36,254 nt of DNA from Microbacterium sp. (lineage in GTDB: Bacteria > Actinomycetota > Actinomycetes > Actinomycetales > Microbacteriaceae), in NCBI RefSeq assembly GCF_026393345.1, contig NZ_JAPLAI010000044.1:1-36254 (forward strand), given 5' to 3'. The translations under genes were made by a program, and so were the position numbers. The notes beneath the pieces were generated by a model that was not told the DNA's origin, ran no database searches, and saw only the letters and a list, made by a program, of their open reading frames with translations. How positions within the stretch are numbered: the first letter of the stretch is position 1; every line of letters begins with the position of its first letter. Of the stretch, positions 7,757 to 17,421 are shown one piece after another.

Positions 7757-8725
7757 TCAGTCCAGCCCGTACTGGTCGAGACCGGCCTGCGCCCAGGCGT
7801 CCACCGCGGACCGGACGGCGGCAGGCGAGAGCACCTCGACGTCGCCGCCGTAGCGGGTCGCGAGCCGGCGGAGACTGCGGTCGTCGGCCAGGCGCATCGT
7901 CGCCGTGCACAGTCCATGCGCCTCGGTCGTTTCGGCCGCGGAGATGTAATCGCCCAGCAGCGGTGCGAGCGCGGCGGGGAACCGGATGCGGGCGACGATC
8001 TCGCCCCGATCCGCGTCGAACAGAGCGGGGGTCTCGGCGTCTCCGTGCTCGATCGCGATGTCGGTCAGGACGAGGTCGGACACCCGGTCGAGATGGAAGG
8101 TGCGCATGGCCTCGCGGAGGTGGCACCAGCCCTGCAGGTACCACTGTCCGTCGGCGATGTGCACCTTCACCGGGTCGACAGTGCGGGTGGTGGGTTCGCC
8201 CTCGGGCACACGGTACGTGAAGGCGACGGCCACGCCCTGACGGAGGGCCTCGCCGACGCGCTCGCGGGCGTCATCGACCGGCGCGGGCGCGACGATGACC
8301 TCTGCGGGCGTCGCCGAGGCGCCGCGCGCGAGCTTGGCCAAGAGCCCGGCGAGCACCGGAGACCCTGCCATCCCGGGGAGGGAGCCTGCCAGCTGCAGTC
8401 CCGCCAGGAGGGCGGCGGCCTCGCGAGCGGTGAGGCGTGGTGCACGTTCGAGCCCCACCGTGTGGGTGAGCGAGATGCGGTCCTGCTCGTCCAGCAGATC
8501 CCAATCGATGTCGAACAGGTCGTGCGGCATCTGCCAGAAGCCGCCGTCTCCGGGGCGGCCGATGACCGTGAGCGTCTGCACCATGCGGCGCATCTGCGCC
8601 GGGGTCATGTCGAAGTCGGCGGCGGCGTCGGCGACGGACACCTCGCCGCGCTCGATCAGGTAGGGCACGAGCTGCAGCATGAGCGCGGCCCGGTCGGTGG
8701 CGAGGAGCTTCCGTTCGCCGCTCAT
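7757..8725 (-). CDS. pafC: WYL-domain transcriptional regulator PafC
   Basis: 322 residues. N-terminal winged helix, then a WYL domain with QWYLQGW near the middle and a WCX-type C-terminus. In mycobacteria PafB and PafC form a heterodimer that activates the RecA/LexA-independent DNA-damage response. The ATG overlaps the pafB stop by 4 bp, so the subunits are coupled. Assignment as PafC rests on gene order (second of two, before tatA), as in M. tuberculosis. Confidence 0.9.
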   Translation of the reverse strand: MSGERKLLATDRAALMLQLVPYLIERGEVSVADAAADFDMTPAQMRRMVQTLTVIGRPGDGGFWQMPHDLFDIDWDLLDEQDRISLTHTVGLERAPRLTAREAAALLAGLQLAGSLPGMAGSPVLAGLLAKLARGASATPAEVIVAPAPVDDARERVGEALRQGVAVAFTYRVPEGEPTTRTVDPVKVHIADGQWYLQGWCHLREAMRTFHLDRVSDLVLTDIAIEHGDAETPALFDADRGEIVARIRFPAALAPLLGDYISAAETTEAHGLCTATMRLADDRSLRRLATRYGGDVEVLSPAAVRSAVDAWAQAGLDQYGLD

Positions 8726-9705
8726 GTGCGCGCTCCGTTCACACGTCGAGCGCCGCGCAGCCGCTCGATAACCAGATCGCGCAGCTGGGCCGGCGCGACG
8801 ACGCGCACTTCCGGTCCGTAGGACGCGAGCTCGTCGGCGAGGACGTGGACGTCCACGTACGGCACTCGCAGTCCCTGCTCGGCCACGCGCGCCCGCCGGC
8901 GCAGCCGCAACGCCGCCTCGGTGCCGGGGTGGACCTCGACGTGCGCCTCGTGGGCGGCCGCGACTGCGGCGAGTCCTGCCAACGCCCGGTCGCCCGCACC
9001 CTCCCGCAGTGCCGGATCGAAGGTCTCCCGCGTGGTCTCGACCGGTCCGGTGATGCGCGAGAGCAGGAAGGTGCGCTCCGCATCCGCATCCAGGTCGTGC
9101 CCGAGGACGTGCCAGCGGGCCTCGTAGTCGACGAGGGCGAGCGGACGCACGCGCCGCAGCCGGGCAGCACCCTCCCCCGGCTTCAGGTAACGGAAGGCGA
9201 CGACCTTGGCCTGTTCGATGGCCCGCTGCAGCGGCGCGAAGGCCGCATCACGGATGTTCAGGCGCGGGGCGTAGCCGATGATCTGCTCGTCGACGGTGTC
9301 ACCCAGAGCGCGAATCTTCCGGAGTCCGCTGCGGGCGTCGTCGGACATCGAGCTCGACCCCCATACGCCGCCCGCGAGGTTCAGCAGCGCGATCTCGGCG
9401 GGGGTGAAGGAGATGTCGGCGGGCAACGCGTACTCGCTCGTCGGGACGCGGTAGCGGGCCTCCCGCAGATCCTCGGGGTCGGCGTGGTCGCCGATCGTGT
9501 CGATCGGCACGCCCAGCTGCCGCAGGCTGTCCTTGTCACGCTCGAACATCTTCTCCAGCGCGTCTTTCGACGCGCCGGACTCGACCTGTTCTCGGTACCC
9601 CGAGACGGACGACAGGATGGCGTCCTTCGTCAGACCCTGCTGCGTGGCCATGAGGGCCACGACGAGGTTGACGAGTCGCTCCTCGGGGGCGGGGTGAGTC
9701 GGCAC
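8722..9705 (-). CDS. pafB: WYL-domain transcriptional regulator PafB
   Basis: 327 residues. N-terminal helix-turn-helix (RLVNLVVALMATQQGLTKD), then a WYL domain in which the WYL triplet reads WHVLG, preceded by VAFRY and followed by FLLSRI. Partner of PafC in the mycobacterial DNA-damage activator. In mycobacteria the upstream neighbour is pafA (Pup ligase); here it is a FKBP-like lipoprotein and no pafA is in the window. GTG start is fixed by a leaderless -10 six nt upstream. Confidence 0.9.
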   Translation of the reverse strand: MPTHPAPEERLVNLVVALMATQQGLTKDAILSSVSGYREQVESGASKDALEKMFERDKDSLRQLGVPIDTIGDHADPEDLREARYRVPTSEYALPADISFTPAEIALLNLAGGVWGSSSMSDDARSGLRKIRALGDTVDEQIIGYAPRLNIRDAAFAPLQRAIEQAKVVAFRYLKPGEGAARLRRVRPLALVDYEARWHVLGHDLDADAERTFLLSRITGPVETTRETFDPALREGAGDRALAGLAAVAAAHEAHVEVHPGTEAALRLRRRARVAEQGLRVPYVDVHVLADELASYGPEVRVVAPAQLRDLVIERLRGARRVNGART

Positions 9706-9711
9706 CCGGCC

Positions 9712-9717
9712 ATCCTA
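9712..9717 (-). promoter_or_regulatory. Leaderless -10 for pafB-pafC
   Basis: TAGGAT on the minus strand, 6 nt before the GTG start at 9705. Confidence 0.55.
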
Positions 9718-9735
9718 GGCCGGGGCGGCCGGGGC

Positions 9736-10659
9736 TCAGCCCGCCTGGCCGTCGATTCCGAGGATGTCGATGACGAACACCTGCGTGTCGGCGTCCGCAC
9801 CCTCCGCGGGCGGGAGCACGACGAGCAGTTGCGAGCCGACGGACTGCCCGATGAGGGCGGTGGTGAGCGGATCCGTCTGCGCGGACAGGTCGTATTGGTA
9901 CGGTTCCGTGCCCCAGGATGTGCCGCCGACCTCACGGGTCTGCCACGACACGGTGGTGTAGTTGATCCGGATGGTGTCGTCGGCTGTGGTGACCGCCCCG
10001 TCACCCTTCTTCAGCACCTGTACGACGGCCTCCGTCGGCGGTGCGGTTTCCGGCACGATGACGCCCGGCTGGCCGTCGGGCGCGCGGACCACGGCCGGCA
10101 GGCCCCAGCCGGAGTTGAACTGGTCGGACCCGTCCGCCGCGGACAGGTACACCTTGCGCAGGTCGATGACGAAGACCGCCGAGGCGCCGTCGGTGACGCC
10201 GAGCGCGGCACCGGCATCGCCGAGTTCATCGGCATCGAGCCCGACGACGATGCGCGAGCCTTCGGTCGCGCACTGCAGCGCGTCTTCGAGAGCGGGCAGC
10301 GCACTGGTCCAGCTGTCTACCGTGGTCACGCTGCTGAGGTCGTCGTACCCCTGCTGGATGAGCAGATCGCCGGTGTCGCCGTCGACGATGCTGATGCCCA
10401 TGACGATGTCCTGCCAGTCCGAGACGATCGCGGTGCCGTCGCCGGTCTCGAGATCGGACACCTCAGCACCGGAGACGTGGAACGGGGTGGGTACCGAGAT
10501 CTCGGGCTTCTCACCGACCGGGCCGGACACGCTCACGAGCGACGCCAGGTGGTCACTCGTGACCTCCCGGTCGCAGGTCGGGGACGACGTGGACGAGCAA
10601 CCGGTCAGCGTGACGGCCACAAGGCCTGCGGCGGTCAGGACAGCGGGCAGTTTTCGCAC
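9736..10659 (-). CDS. FKBP-like peptidyl-prolyl isomerase lipoprotein
   Basis: 307 residues. A lipoprotein signal peptide ends in LTGC with the lipid-anchored Cys at 21. Two FKBP-like repeats follow (roughly 50-175 and 195-305); each has the edge pattern of the FKBP fold and ends in a FVIDxxxV/ILGID strand (VFVIDLRKV and VFVIDILGI). Several classical FKBP active-site aromatics are not obvious, so isomerase activity may be weak or lost and a chaperone role is possible. It lies outside the cell, anchored in the membrane. GTG start agrees with a -10 six nt upstream that overlaps the trmI stop codon. Confidence 0.82.
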   Translation of the reverse strand: MRKLPAVLTAAGLVAVTLTGCSSTSSPTCDREVTSDHLASLVSVSGPVGEKPEISVPTPFHVSGAEVSDLETGDGTAIVSDWQDIVMGISIVDGDTGDLLIQQGYDDLSSVTTVDSWTSALPALEDALQCATEGSRIVVGLDADELGDAGAALGVTDGASAVFVIDLRKVYLSAADGSDQFNSGWGLPAVVRAPDGQPGVIVPETAPPTEAVVQVLKKGDGAVTTADDTIRINYTTVSWQTREVGGTSWGTEPYQYDLSAQTDPLTTALIGQSVGSQLLVVLPPAEGADADTQVFVIDILGIDGQAG

Positions 10660-10668
10660 CGGAACAGT

Positions 10669-12395
<1,727 letters not shown>

Positions 12396-12401
12396 CCGTC
12401 C

Positions 12402-12407
12402 ATCGTA
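12402..12407 (-). promoter_or_regulatory. Leaderless -10 for HAD-trmI
   Basis: TACGAT on the minus strand, 6 nt before the ATG at 12395. Confidence 0.55.
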
Positions 12408-12445
12408 CGCAGGGCCCGCGTCGCGCCCGCCCCGCGTGGACGGCC

Positions 12446-12451
12446 TATCCT
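12446..12451 (+). promoter_or_regulatory. Candidate -10 for the PAC2 gene
   Basis: TATCCT; transcription would start near 12458, leaving a leader of about 30 nt that holds AAGGGAGG. Confidence 0.5.
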
Positions 12452-12486
12452 GGAAAGGAACCCCGTCGGGCTAAGGGAGGGATCGC

Positions 12487-13350
12487 GTGGACGGACTCGG
12501 TCGCCGCATTCTCGTCGCCGCCTTCGATGGCTGGAACGACGCCGGTGAAGCCGCCTCTGCTGCGCTCGCCGTGATGAAAGCGGAGGGCGAGTACGAGCCG
12601 GTGTTCTCCGTCGACCCGGAGCTGTACTTCGACTATCAATACACCCGACCGCAGGTGTCGATCGACGCCCAGGGGCGACGGACGCTGAGCTGGCCGGAAA
12701 CGACGATCCTTCGCCCGTCCCGCACCACCCGCGCCCCGCAGGTGTGGCTGCTCACCGGGGTGGAGCCCGCCCGCGCGTGGCAGGCCTACGCGGCCGAGAT
12801 CATCGATGTCGCCCTGCGTGAGGACATCACCGGTTTCGTCGGCCTCGGCTCGATGATGTCCGACGTCCCCCACACCCGGCCGATCTCCGTCTTCGGCGGC
12901 AGCGACAACGAGGCGCTGCGCAGCGCGCTCGACCTGGAACGCTCCACCTACGAGGGGCCCGTCGGCATCCTGTCGGTGCTCGCCCAGACGGCGGAGGAAG
13001 CGGGTATCCCCACCGCCACACTGTGGGCGAGTGTGCCGCACTACGTCGCCGGTCACACCCCGTCGCCCAAGGCGACGCTCGCGCTCCTCGACCGGCTCGA
13101 AGACCTCACCGGTGCCCGCATCCCCCGCGCCGATCTCGCCGGCGAAGCGGCGGTGTGGGAGGCGTCGATCGACGCGGCTGCGGCGGACGACGAGGAGATG
13201 ACGGAGTACATCCGCAGCCTCGAGCAGACCCGCGACACGTGGGACTCCCCCGAGGCGTCCGGCGACGCGATCGCCCGCGAGTTCGAGCAGTACCTGCGTC
13301 GTCGTGGGGACGGACCGGGCAAGCCCGACCGCGGCGACCCGCGCCGCTGA
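12487..13350 (+). CDS. PAC2 family protein
   Basis: 287 residues. The N-terminal ILVAAFDGWNDAGEAAS and the mid-protein GFVGLGSMMSDVPHTRP are hallmarks of actinobacterial PAC2 proteins, named after a eukaryotic proteasome-assembly chaperone; their bacterial role is not established. The C-terminus is acidic then basic (EFEQYLRRRGDG...). GTG start chosen for the strong AAGGGAGG 6 nt upstream. Divergent from HAD-trmI, and its stop lies 16 bp from that of uppP. Confidence 0.9.
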   Translation: MDGLGRRILVAAFDGWNDAGEAASAALAVMKAEGEYEPVFSVDPELYFDYQYTRPQVSIDAQGRRTLSWPETTILRPSRTTRAPQVWLLTGVEPARAWQAYAAEIIDVALREDITGFVGLGSMMSDVPHTRPISVFGGSDNEALRSALDLERSTYEGPVGILSVLAQTAEEAGIPTATLWASVPHYVAGHTPSPKATLALLDRLEDLTGARIPRADLAGEAAVWEASIDAAAADDEEMTEYIRSLEQTRDTWDSPEASGDAIAREFEQYLRRRGDGPGKPDRGDPRR

Positions 13351-13366
13351 CCGGGCCGCGAATCGC

Positions 13367-14191
13367 CTACGCCGCGATGACCCCGGTCGCCAGGAGCACC
13401 AGGATCAGTGCACCCAGGGCGACCCGGTAGATCACGAACGGCAGGAAGCTGTGCTTGGAGATCCAGGCCATGAAGAACTTGATCACGACGATCGCGACGA
13501 CAAAGGCGACCACGGTCGCCGCCGCCGTCTCACCGAGTGAGTAGACGCCCGGCTCGTCCCAGCTCTTCAACAGCTGGTACAAGCCGCTGCCGAAAACGGC
13601 GGGGATCGCCAGCAGGAACGCGTAGCGTGCGGCCGCGGCCCGCTCGTAGCCCATGAAGAGCCCGGCGGTGATGGTGCCGCCGGAGCGCGAGACCCCGGGG
13701 ATGAGGGCGAACGCCTGCGCGACGCCGTAGATGGCGCCGTCGCCGATGGTGAGGTCGGAGAGCTTCCGGCGCTTGGCCCCCACCGCATCCGCGATGCCGA
13801 GCAGCACACCGAAGAAGATCAGCATCCCGGCGACGAGCCACAGTGAGCGGAAGACGGTTTCGATCTGGTCCTGCAGGAACAGGCCGAGCACCACGATCGG
13901 GACGGAACCGACGATGATCAGCCAACCCATCTTGGCGTCAGGGTCGTTCCGCGGGATACGGCCGAACAGGGCGCGGAACCAGTGACCGATGATGCGCGTG
14001 ATGTCGCGCCAGAAGAAGATCACCACGGCCGCCTCCGTGCCGATCTGCGTGATGGCGGTGAAGGCGGCGCCCGGGTCCTGGGCGTTCGGCAGGAACGCCC
14101 CGACGATGCGCAGGTGGGCGCTGGAGGACACGGGGAGGAACTCGGTCAGGCCCTGGATCAGGCCGAGGAAGATCGCCTCGAGGAAGTGCAT
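13367..14191 (-). CDS. uppP: Undecaprenyl-diphosphatase UppP (BacA family)
   Basis: 274 residues, about eight membrane helices. Diagnostic motifs are [15 protein letters not shown] (13-27, with the catalytic-region Glu17 and His26 area) and PGVSRSG (165-171). UppP dephosphorylates undecaprenyl diphosphate so the lipid carrier for peptidoglycan and wall polymers can be reused. It begins 15 bp after the M20 peptidase stop and probably shares its transcript. Only a weak ribosome site (GAAAGG) is seen. Confidence 0.96.
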   Translation of the reverse strand: MHFLEAIFLGLIQGLTEFLPVSSSAHLRIVGAFLPNAQDPGAAFTAITQIGTEAAVVIFFWRDITRIIGHWFRALFGRIPRNDPDAKMGWLIIVGSVPIVVLGLFLQDQIETVFRSLWLVAGMLIFFGVLLGIADAVGAKRRKLSDLTIGDGAIYGVAQAFALIPGVSRSGGTITAGLFMGYERAAAARYAFLLAIPAVFGSGLYQLLKSWDEPGVYSLGETAAATVVAFVVAIVVIKFFMAWISKHSFLPFVIYRVALGALILVLLATGVIAA

Positions 14192-14206
14192 GCGCGCCTT
14201 TCGGTG

Positions 14207-15520
14207 TCAGGAGGTGCGAAGGAGATCGGTGAGAACACGCTGGCCGAAGACGAGCGCGTCGATCGGTACCCGCTCGTCCACGCCGTGGAACATTCCGGTG
14301 AAATCGAGTCCGGCCGGCAGCCGCAGCGGGGCGAAGCCGTACCCGGTGATGCCGAGCCGGGAGAGCGCCTTGTTATCGGTGCCGGCACCCATGAGATACG
14401 GGATGACGGGGACACCCGGGTCGTGCCGGCCGAGCGAGGCGACCATGGCGTCGACGAGGTCGCCGGAGAACCGGGTTTCGAGGCCCACGTCCCGGACGAC
14501 CGTCTCGATCTCGATGTCGGGGCCGACGATGCGGCGGATATCGGCGAGGGCTTCGTCCTCCGTGCCGGGCAGGACGCGCACATCGATGAGGGCTTCCGCG
14601 CGGTCCGGGATGACGTTGTGCTTGTACCCGGCGGTCAGCGCCGTCGGGTTCGTCGTGGTGCGCAGGGTCGCCTTCAGGAAGGCGGATGCGGGCCCGACGC
14701 TGGAGGCGACCGCATCCGGGTCCTGGCGGTCGGTGCCGGAGAGTTCCGCGAGGGTGTCGAGGAACTGCGTGGTGGTGTCGGTGAGCCGCACCGGCCACTC
14801 GGTGCGGCCGAGCGCGGTGACGGCCTCGGCGAGGCGGGTGACGGCGTTGTCGGGGTGGAAACGACTGCCGTGGCCGGCAGCGCCGCGCGCAACAAGACGC
14901 AGCCACAGCAGCGCCTTCTCCCCCACCTGCAGCAGGTACGCGCGCCGGTCGCCGACGTCGACGGAGAACCCGCCGACCTCGCTGATGGCCTCGGTCGCAC
15001 CGGCGAACCATTCCGGCTTGTCACGGACGACGAGCGCGGAACCCTCGACGCCGCCGTTCTCCTCGTCTGCGAAGAAGGTAACGATGACGTCGCGCTGGGG
15101 CTGCTCCCCTGCCCGCAGGATGTCCGCCACCGAGGTGAGGATCATGGCGTCCATGTCCTTCATGTCGACGGCACCGCGGCCCCACAGCATCCCGTCGCGG
15201 ATGACACCGGCGAACGGGTCCTCGGTCCAGTCGTCCGCGATCGCGGGGACGACGTCGAGGTGGCCGTGGAGGACGAGCGCCGGCCTGTCGCGGTCACGGC
15301 CGGGGATGCGGGCGGTGACGTTCGTGCGGCGTGGGATGGGCTCGTAGTACTCCGGGGTAAGCCCCAGGCCTTCGAGGTAGGCGCCGACGTATTCGGCGGC
15401 TTCGCGCTCGCCGTTCGCCCGGCCGCCGCCGTAGTTGCTGGTATCGAAACGGATGAGGTCCCGAGCGATGCGGGCGACCTCGGGCAGGTCGGTTCCCTCG
15501 GAGGTGCCGGGTCCGGTCAT
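14207..15520 (-). CDS. M20/M25/M40 family metallopeptidase
   Basis: 437 residues. Zinc ligands and catalytic acids fall in the family pattern: His87 and Asp89 in HGHLDVVP, Asp119 in GAVDMKD, Glu153-Glu154 in ADEENGG, with a dimerisation insert (about 200-330) and a late His in GMFHGVDE. Such enzymes cleave dipeptides or N-acyl amino acids; the exact substrate is not known. ATG chosen at 15520 because a leaderless -10 lies 7 nt upstream. The frame stays open to 15748, but that extension lies in the non-coding tandem-repeat tract and is not believed. Confidence 0.92.
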   Translation of the reverse strand: MTGPGTSEGTDLPEVARIARDLIRFDTSNYGGGRANGEREAAEYVGAYLEGLGLTPEYYEPIPRRTNVTARIPGRDRDRPALVLHGHLDVVPAIADDWTEDPFAGVIRDGMLWGRGAVDMKDMDAMILTSVADILRAGEQPQRDVIVTFFADEENGGVEGSALVVRDKPEWFAGATEAISEVGGFSVDVGDRRAYLLQVGEKALLWLRLVARGAAGHGSRFHPDNAVTRLAEAVTALGRTEWPVRLTDTTTQFLDTLAELSGTDRQDPDAVASSVGPASAFLKATLRTTTNPTALTAGYKHNVIPDRAEALIDVRVLPGTEDEALADIRRIVGPDIEIETVVRDVGLETRFSGDLVDAMVASLGRHDPGVPVIPYLMGAGTDNKALSRLGITGYGFAPLRLPAGLDFTGMFHGVDERVPIDALVFGQRVLTDLLRTS

Positions 15521-15527
15521 GCGATTC

Positions 15528-15533
15528 AGGCTA
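15528..15533 (-). promoter_or_regulatory. Leaderless -10 for the M20 peptidase-uppP unit
   Basis: TAGCCT on the minus strand, 7 nt before the ATG at 15520. Confidence 0.55.
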
Positions 15534-15561
15534 CCGGCTGACGGCGTCGGTCCTGCGCGGC

Positions 15562-15653
15562 CGGGAGCGGCCGCGTTGTGCGGGTGGGAGGGGTCGTGTT
15601 GGGGGGGCGGGAGGGGCCGCCTTGTGCGGGCGGGAGCGGTTACTTTGACACGC
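15562..15653. repeat. Degenerate 23-bp tandem repeat, four units
   Basis: Units begin at 15562, 15585, 15608 and 15631, exactly 23 bp apart. Units 1 and 3 agree at 21 of 23 positions; unit 2 is G-richer and unit 4 diverges in its second half. The common core is CGGGAG-S-GG followed by CCGC-S-TTGTG. The tract is non-coding, between the M20 peptidase promoter and tRNA-Leu. Confidence 0.7.
15582..15607 (+). other. G-quadruplex-type motif
   Basis: Four G-runs of 3, 3, 4 and 7 separated by loops of 1, 1 and 7 nt. It lies within tandem-repeat unit 2. It could fold in single-stranded plus-strand DNA during replication or transcription. Confidence 0.55.
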
Positions 15654-15691
15654 GCGGGGCGGCCGCGTTTTCGGTCGCCGCCGACACATGC

Positions 15692-15697
15692 TAGGCT
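15692..15697 (+). promoter_or_regulatory. Candidate -10 for tRNA-Leu
   Basis: TAGGCT about 57 nt before the mature tRNA 5' end. TTTTCG 18 bp upstream is a poor -35. A perfect TTGACA occurs at 15645-15650 but is too far away (41 bp) to pair with it. Confidence 0.4.
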
Positions 15698-15753
15698 CGT
15701 TCCTCGGCTGCTGGGCCCGGAAATATCCGGTTCTGGCGACGGAAACACCCAAT

Positions 15754-15838
15754 GCGCGGGTGGCGGAATAGGTAGACGCGCTAGCTTGAGGTGCTAGTGC
15801 CCGTATAGGGCGTGGGGGTTCAAGTCCCCCCTCGCGCA
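15754..15838 (+). tRNA. tRNA-Leu (anticodon GAG)
   Basis: Class II tRNA with a 7-bp acceptor (15754-15760 with 15831-15837, one G-U), anticodon stem CTAGC/GCTAG around loop TTGAGGT (anticodon GAG at 15788-15790), a long variable arm with a GCCC/GGGC stem, and T stem GGGGG/CCCCC around TTCAAGT. Discriminator A at 15838. CCA is not encoded. It reads CUC (and CUU) codons. Confidence 0.96.
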
Positions 15839-15843
15839 CAGAT

Positions 15844-15875
15844 GAGAAAGGCCCCCTTCACCGGGGGCCTTTCTC
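15844..15875 (+). terminator. tRNA-Leu terminator
   Basis: Perfect 13-bp stem (15844-15856 with 15863-15875), 6-nt loop, beginning 6 nt past the tRNA. A short T-rich stretch follows. Confidence 0.85.
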
Positions 15876-15916
15876 GTTTCCCGGTTCTTCTCGGCACCGC
15901 GGTGTGTTCGTGTTCA

Positions 15917-16065
15917 GGTGGCATCGCGCGGGGCTGGTTCACGTGGCACCTCGGGCGGGATGGGAGCGGGCGAACCCGCCCCAACTGCCACCCGAACGAG
16001 GACGCGTGACAGCGCTCAGCGCTTCGGGTGGCACTTCGGGCGGGATCACGGCCGGGAATGCCACC
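15917..16065. repeat. GGTGGCA/TGCCACC repeats in the spacer after tRNA-Leu
   Basis: A 19-bp sequence occurs twice with one mismatch (15943-15961 and 16028-16046, 85 bp apart). Its GTGGCA core also appears at 15917-15923, and the inverse TGCCACC at 15986-15992 and 16059-16065, so direct and inverted copies alternate. The 15876-16105 spacer otherwise shows no gene. Confidence 0.55.
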
Positions 16066-16105
16066 GCACGCGCCACATGAGGTGCGGCCCGCACGGGCAG
16101 CGGGA

Positions 16106-16879
16106 TCAGCATCCTGGGGCGGAAGGGGCTTCGAGGCAGGTGCGATCGACGAGCGCGGTGCGCGCCTCGACGATGCGCAACGGATAGCCGCCGGCGGTCA
16201 GCGTGAGCGTCCCCGGCACCTGTCGCCAGCCGCCGCCGAAGTTCACCTGTGCCGTGTATTCCGTCGCAACCGTGACCGTGTACTCGCCGCGCGCCGAGTA
16301 GGTGTGGCTCGTGGGGGTAGGCGTGAACTGCGCCTGACCCAAGGATGCCCAGGTCGCGCCGGGCGTGGTCCTGCGAGCCGAAGTGCCGTCGCCGTGGCGG
16401 AACGTGAAAGCCGTTGGAGTGAAGCGGACGGTGACCGCGTAACCGAACAGCTCCCCCGTGACCGTGTGCGTGGATGCGGCGACGACGAGGTTCGTCGGCA
16501 TCCCGGCGATTCCGATGCCAGCAGGCTCCGAGGATGCCCACGGCGCAGCTGGCCGGAACGACGCGAGATCCTCCATCGTCGGATCCGGAATCGTCGCCGT
16601 TTCGTAGTTGCCGCGGCACAGATCCTCCGCCGACGGTACGCACGGCGCAGCCGCGGCGTCGGTTCCCGTCTCAGCGCCGTTGCCAGCACCGGCCTCGCCG
16701 CCACCGCCACCGCCACCAGAGCCTTCGCCGTCGCGGGTTGCCCCGACCTCGACCTCGGTGCCGGTGTTCTCCAAATGACATACACCGGTCCAGTGACTGT
16801 TGCTGAAGCACTCCTCATTCGTTTCACCAGAAGCGGAGCCGCCGACAATGAACACCAGGACAAGCACTGTTGCTAACAC
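16106..16879 (-). CDS. Unrecognised exported protein with Gly-rich linker and PKD-like domain
   Basis: 257 residues. Hydrophobic N-terminus (1-15) with SASGE as a possible signal-peptidase site, though the n-region lacks a positive charge; an in-frame stop at 16886-16888 rules out a longer start. Then a short Cys-containing part (Cys24, Cys34), a seven-Gly linker (55-61), Cys80/Cys88, and a beta-rich domain (about 125-225) with RHGDGT and HTYSARGEYTVTV, the pattern of PKD domains. The C-terminus ends in Cys248 and Cys257. Probably secreted. The GTG overlaps the upstream lipoprotein stop by 7 bp, so the two are translated together. Function unknown. Confidence 0.8.
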   Translation of the reverse strand: MLATVLVLVFIVGGSASGETNEECFSNSHWTGVCHLENTGTEVEVGATRDGEGSGGGGGGGEAGAGNGAETGTDAAAAPCVPSAEDLCRGNYETATIPDPTMEDLASFRPAAPWASSEPAGIGIAGMPTNLVVAASTHTVTGELFGYAVTVRFTPTAFTFRHGDGTSARRTTPGATWASLGQAQFTPTPTSHTYSARGEYTVTVATEYTAQVNFGGGWRQVPGTLTLTAGGYPLRIVEARTALVDRTCLEAPSAPGC

Positions 16880-17415
16880 CGGTGATCACCACTCGATAGA
16901 TCCGAGATGAGCCACCCTGTCTTCGATCGCGAATCGGCCGTCGTAGTCACAATTACCGACTGCAACTGTGGGCGGTTCGGGTCAACCATGGACTCGCCTA
17001 CCGCATTAGTGACGGTGACCTCACTGACATCTGAACAAGCGCGAAGGGTGGCGGCACCGTCCTCAATATTCGAAAGCTCTCGATCAGGCGAGATCGAAGC
17101 CACAGTGCTCGCGCCGGCAACGGTCCAGCCCTCGGCGTGCATCCCCGAAAGCGACTTCTTCTCACCGTCTAACGCCGCACCCGTGGTCCACGCGTACACG
17201 TCCTCAAACGTCGCGGGGTCGCTGAGGTCGACGTGGTTCAGCGCATCCACGTACGCGCGATAGGTCTCCTCGGCGGCGGCGAAGGCCGCATCCTCGTCGG
17301 CGAAACCGGTCGGCGTGGGCGTCGGGGTCGGGGCAGGCGGGGTGCATGCACTCAGGCCGAGACTCAGCAGCACGACGGCGACCAGCGCGCCGACGTACCC
17401 TCTGCCCCGAACCAT
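16873..17415 (-). CDS. Unrecognised lipoprotein
   Basis: 180 residues. Signal peptide ends in LSAC with the lipid-anchored Cys at about 24, followed by a Pro-Thr repeat linker (PTPTPTPT) and an Ala/Glu-rich helical segment (DEDAAFAAAEETYRAYVDALNHVDL), then a domain that could be NTF2-like; none of this names a family with certainty. Two further Cys (in RACSD and at the C-terminal end) could pair. Codons in the C-terminal two-thirds are less GC-rich than in neighbouring genes. ATG is supported by a leaderless -10 six nt upstream. Transcribed with the exported protein that follows. Confidence 0.82.
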   Translation of the reverse strand: MVRGRGYVGALVAVVLLSLGLSACTPPAPTPTPTPTGFADEDAAFAAAEETYRAYVDALNHVDLSDPATFEDVYAWTTGAALDGEKKSLSGMHAEGWTVAGASTVASISPDRELSNIEDGAATLRACSDVSEVTVTNAVGESMVDPNRPQLQSVIVTTTADSRSKTGWLISDLSSGDHRC

Positions 17416-17421
17416 GCGGCC

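Noticed and set aside
15645..15650. TTGACA as tRNA-Leu -35
   Set aside because: The nearest good -10 (15692-15697) is 41 bp away, far outside normal spacing.
15562..15653. CRISPR array
   Set aside because: Units abut with no spacers and degrade progressively; no cas genes are present.
15521..15748. N-terminal extension of the M20 peptidase by 76 residues
   Set aside because: Pro/Arg-rich, translates the tandem-repeat tract, and ignores the leaderless promoter at 15528-15533.
15754..16105. Integrated element at tRNA-Leu
   Set aside because: No integrase, no second copy of the tRNA 3' end, and the tRNA keeps its own terminator; only the short repeats remain of interest.
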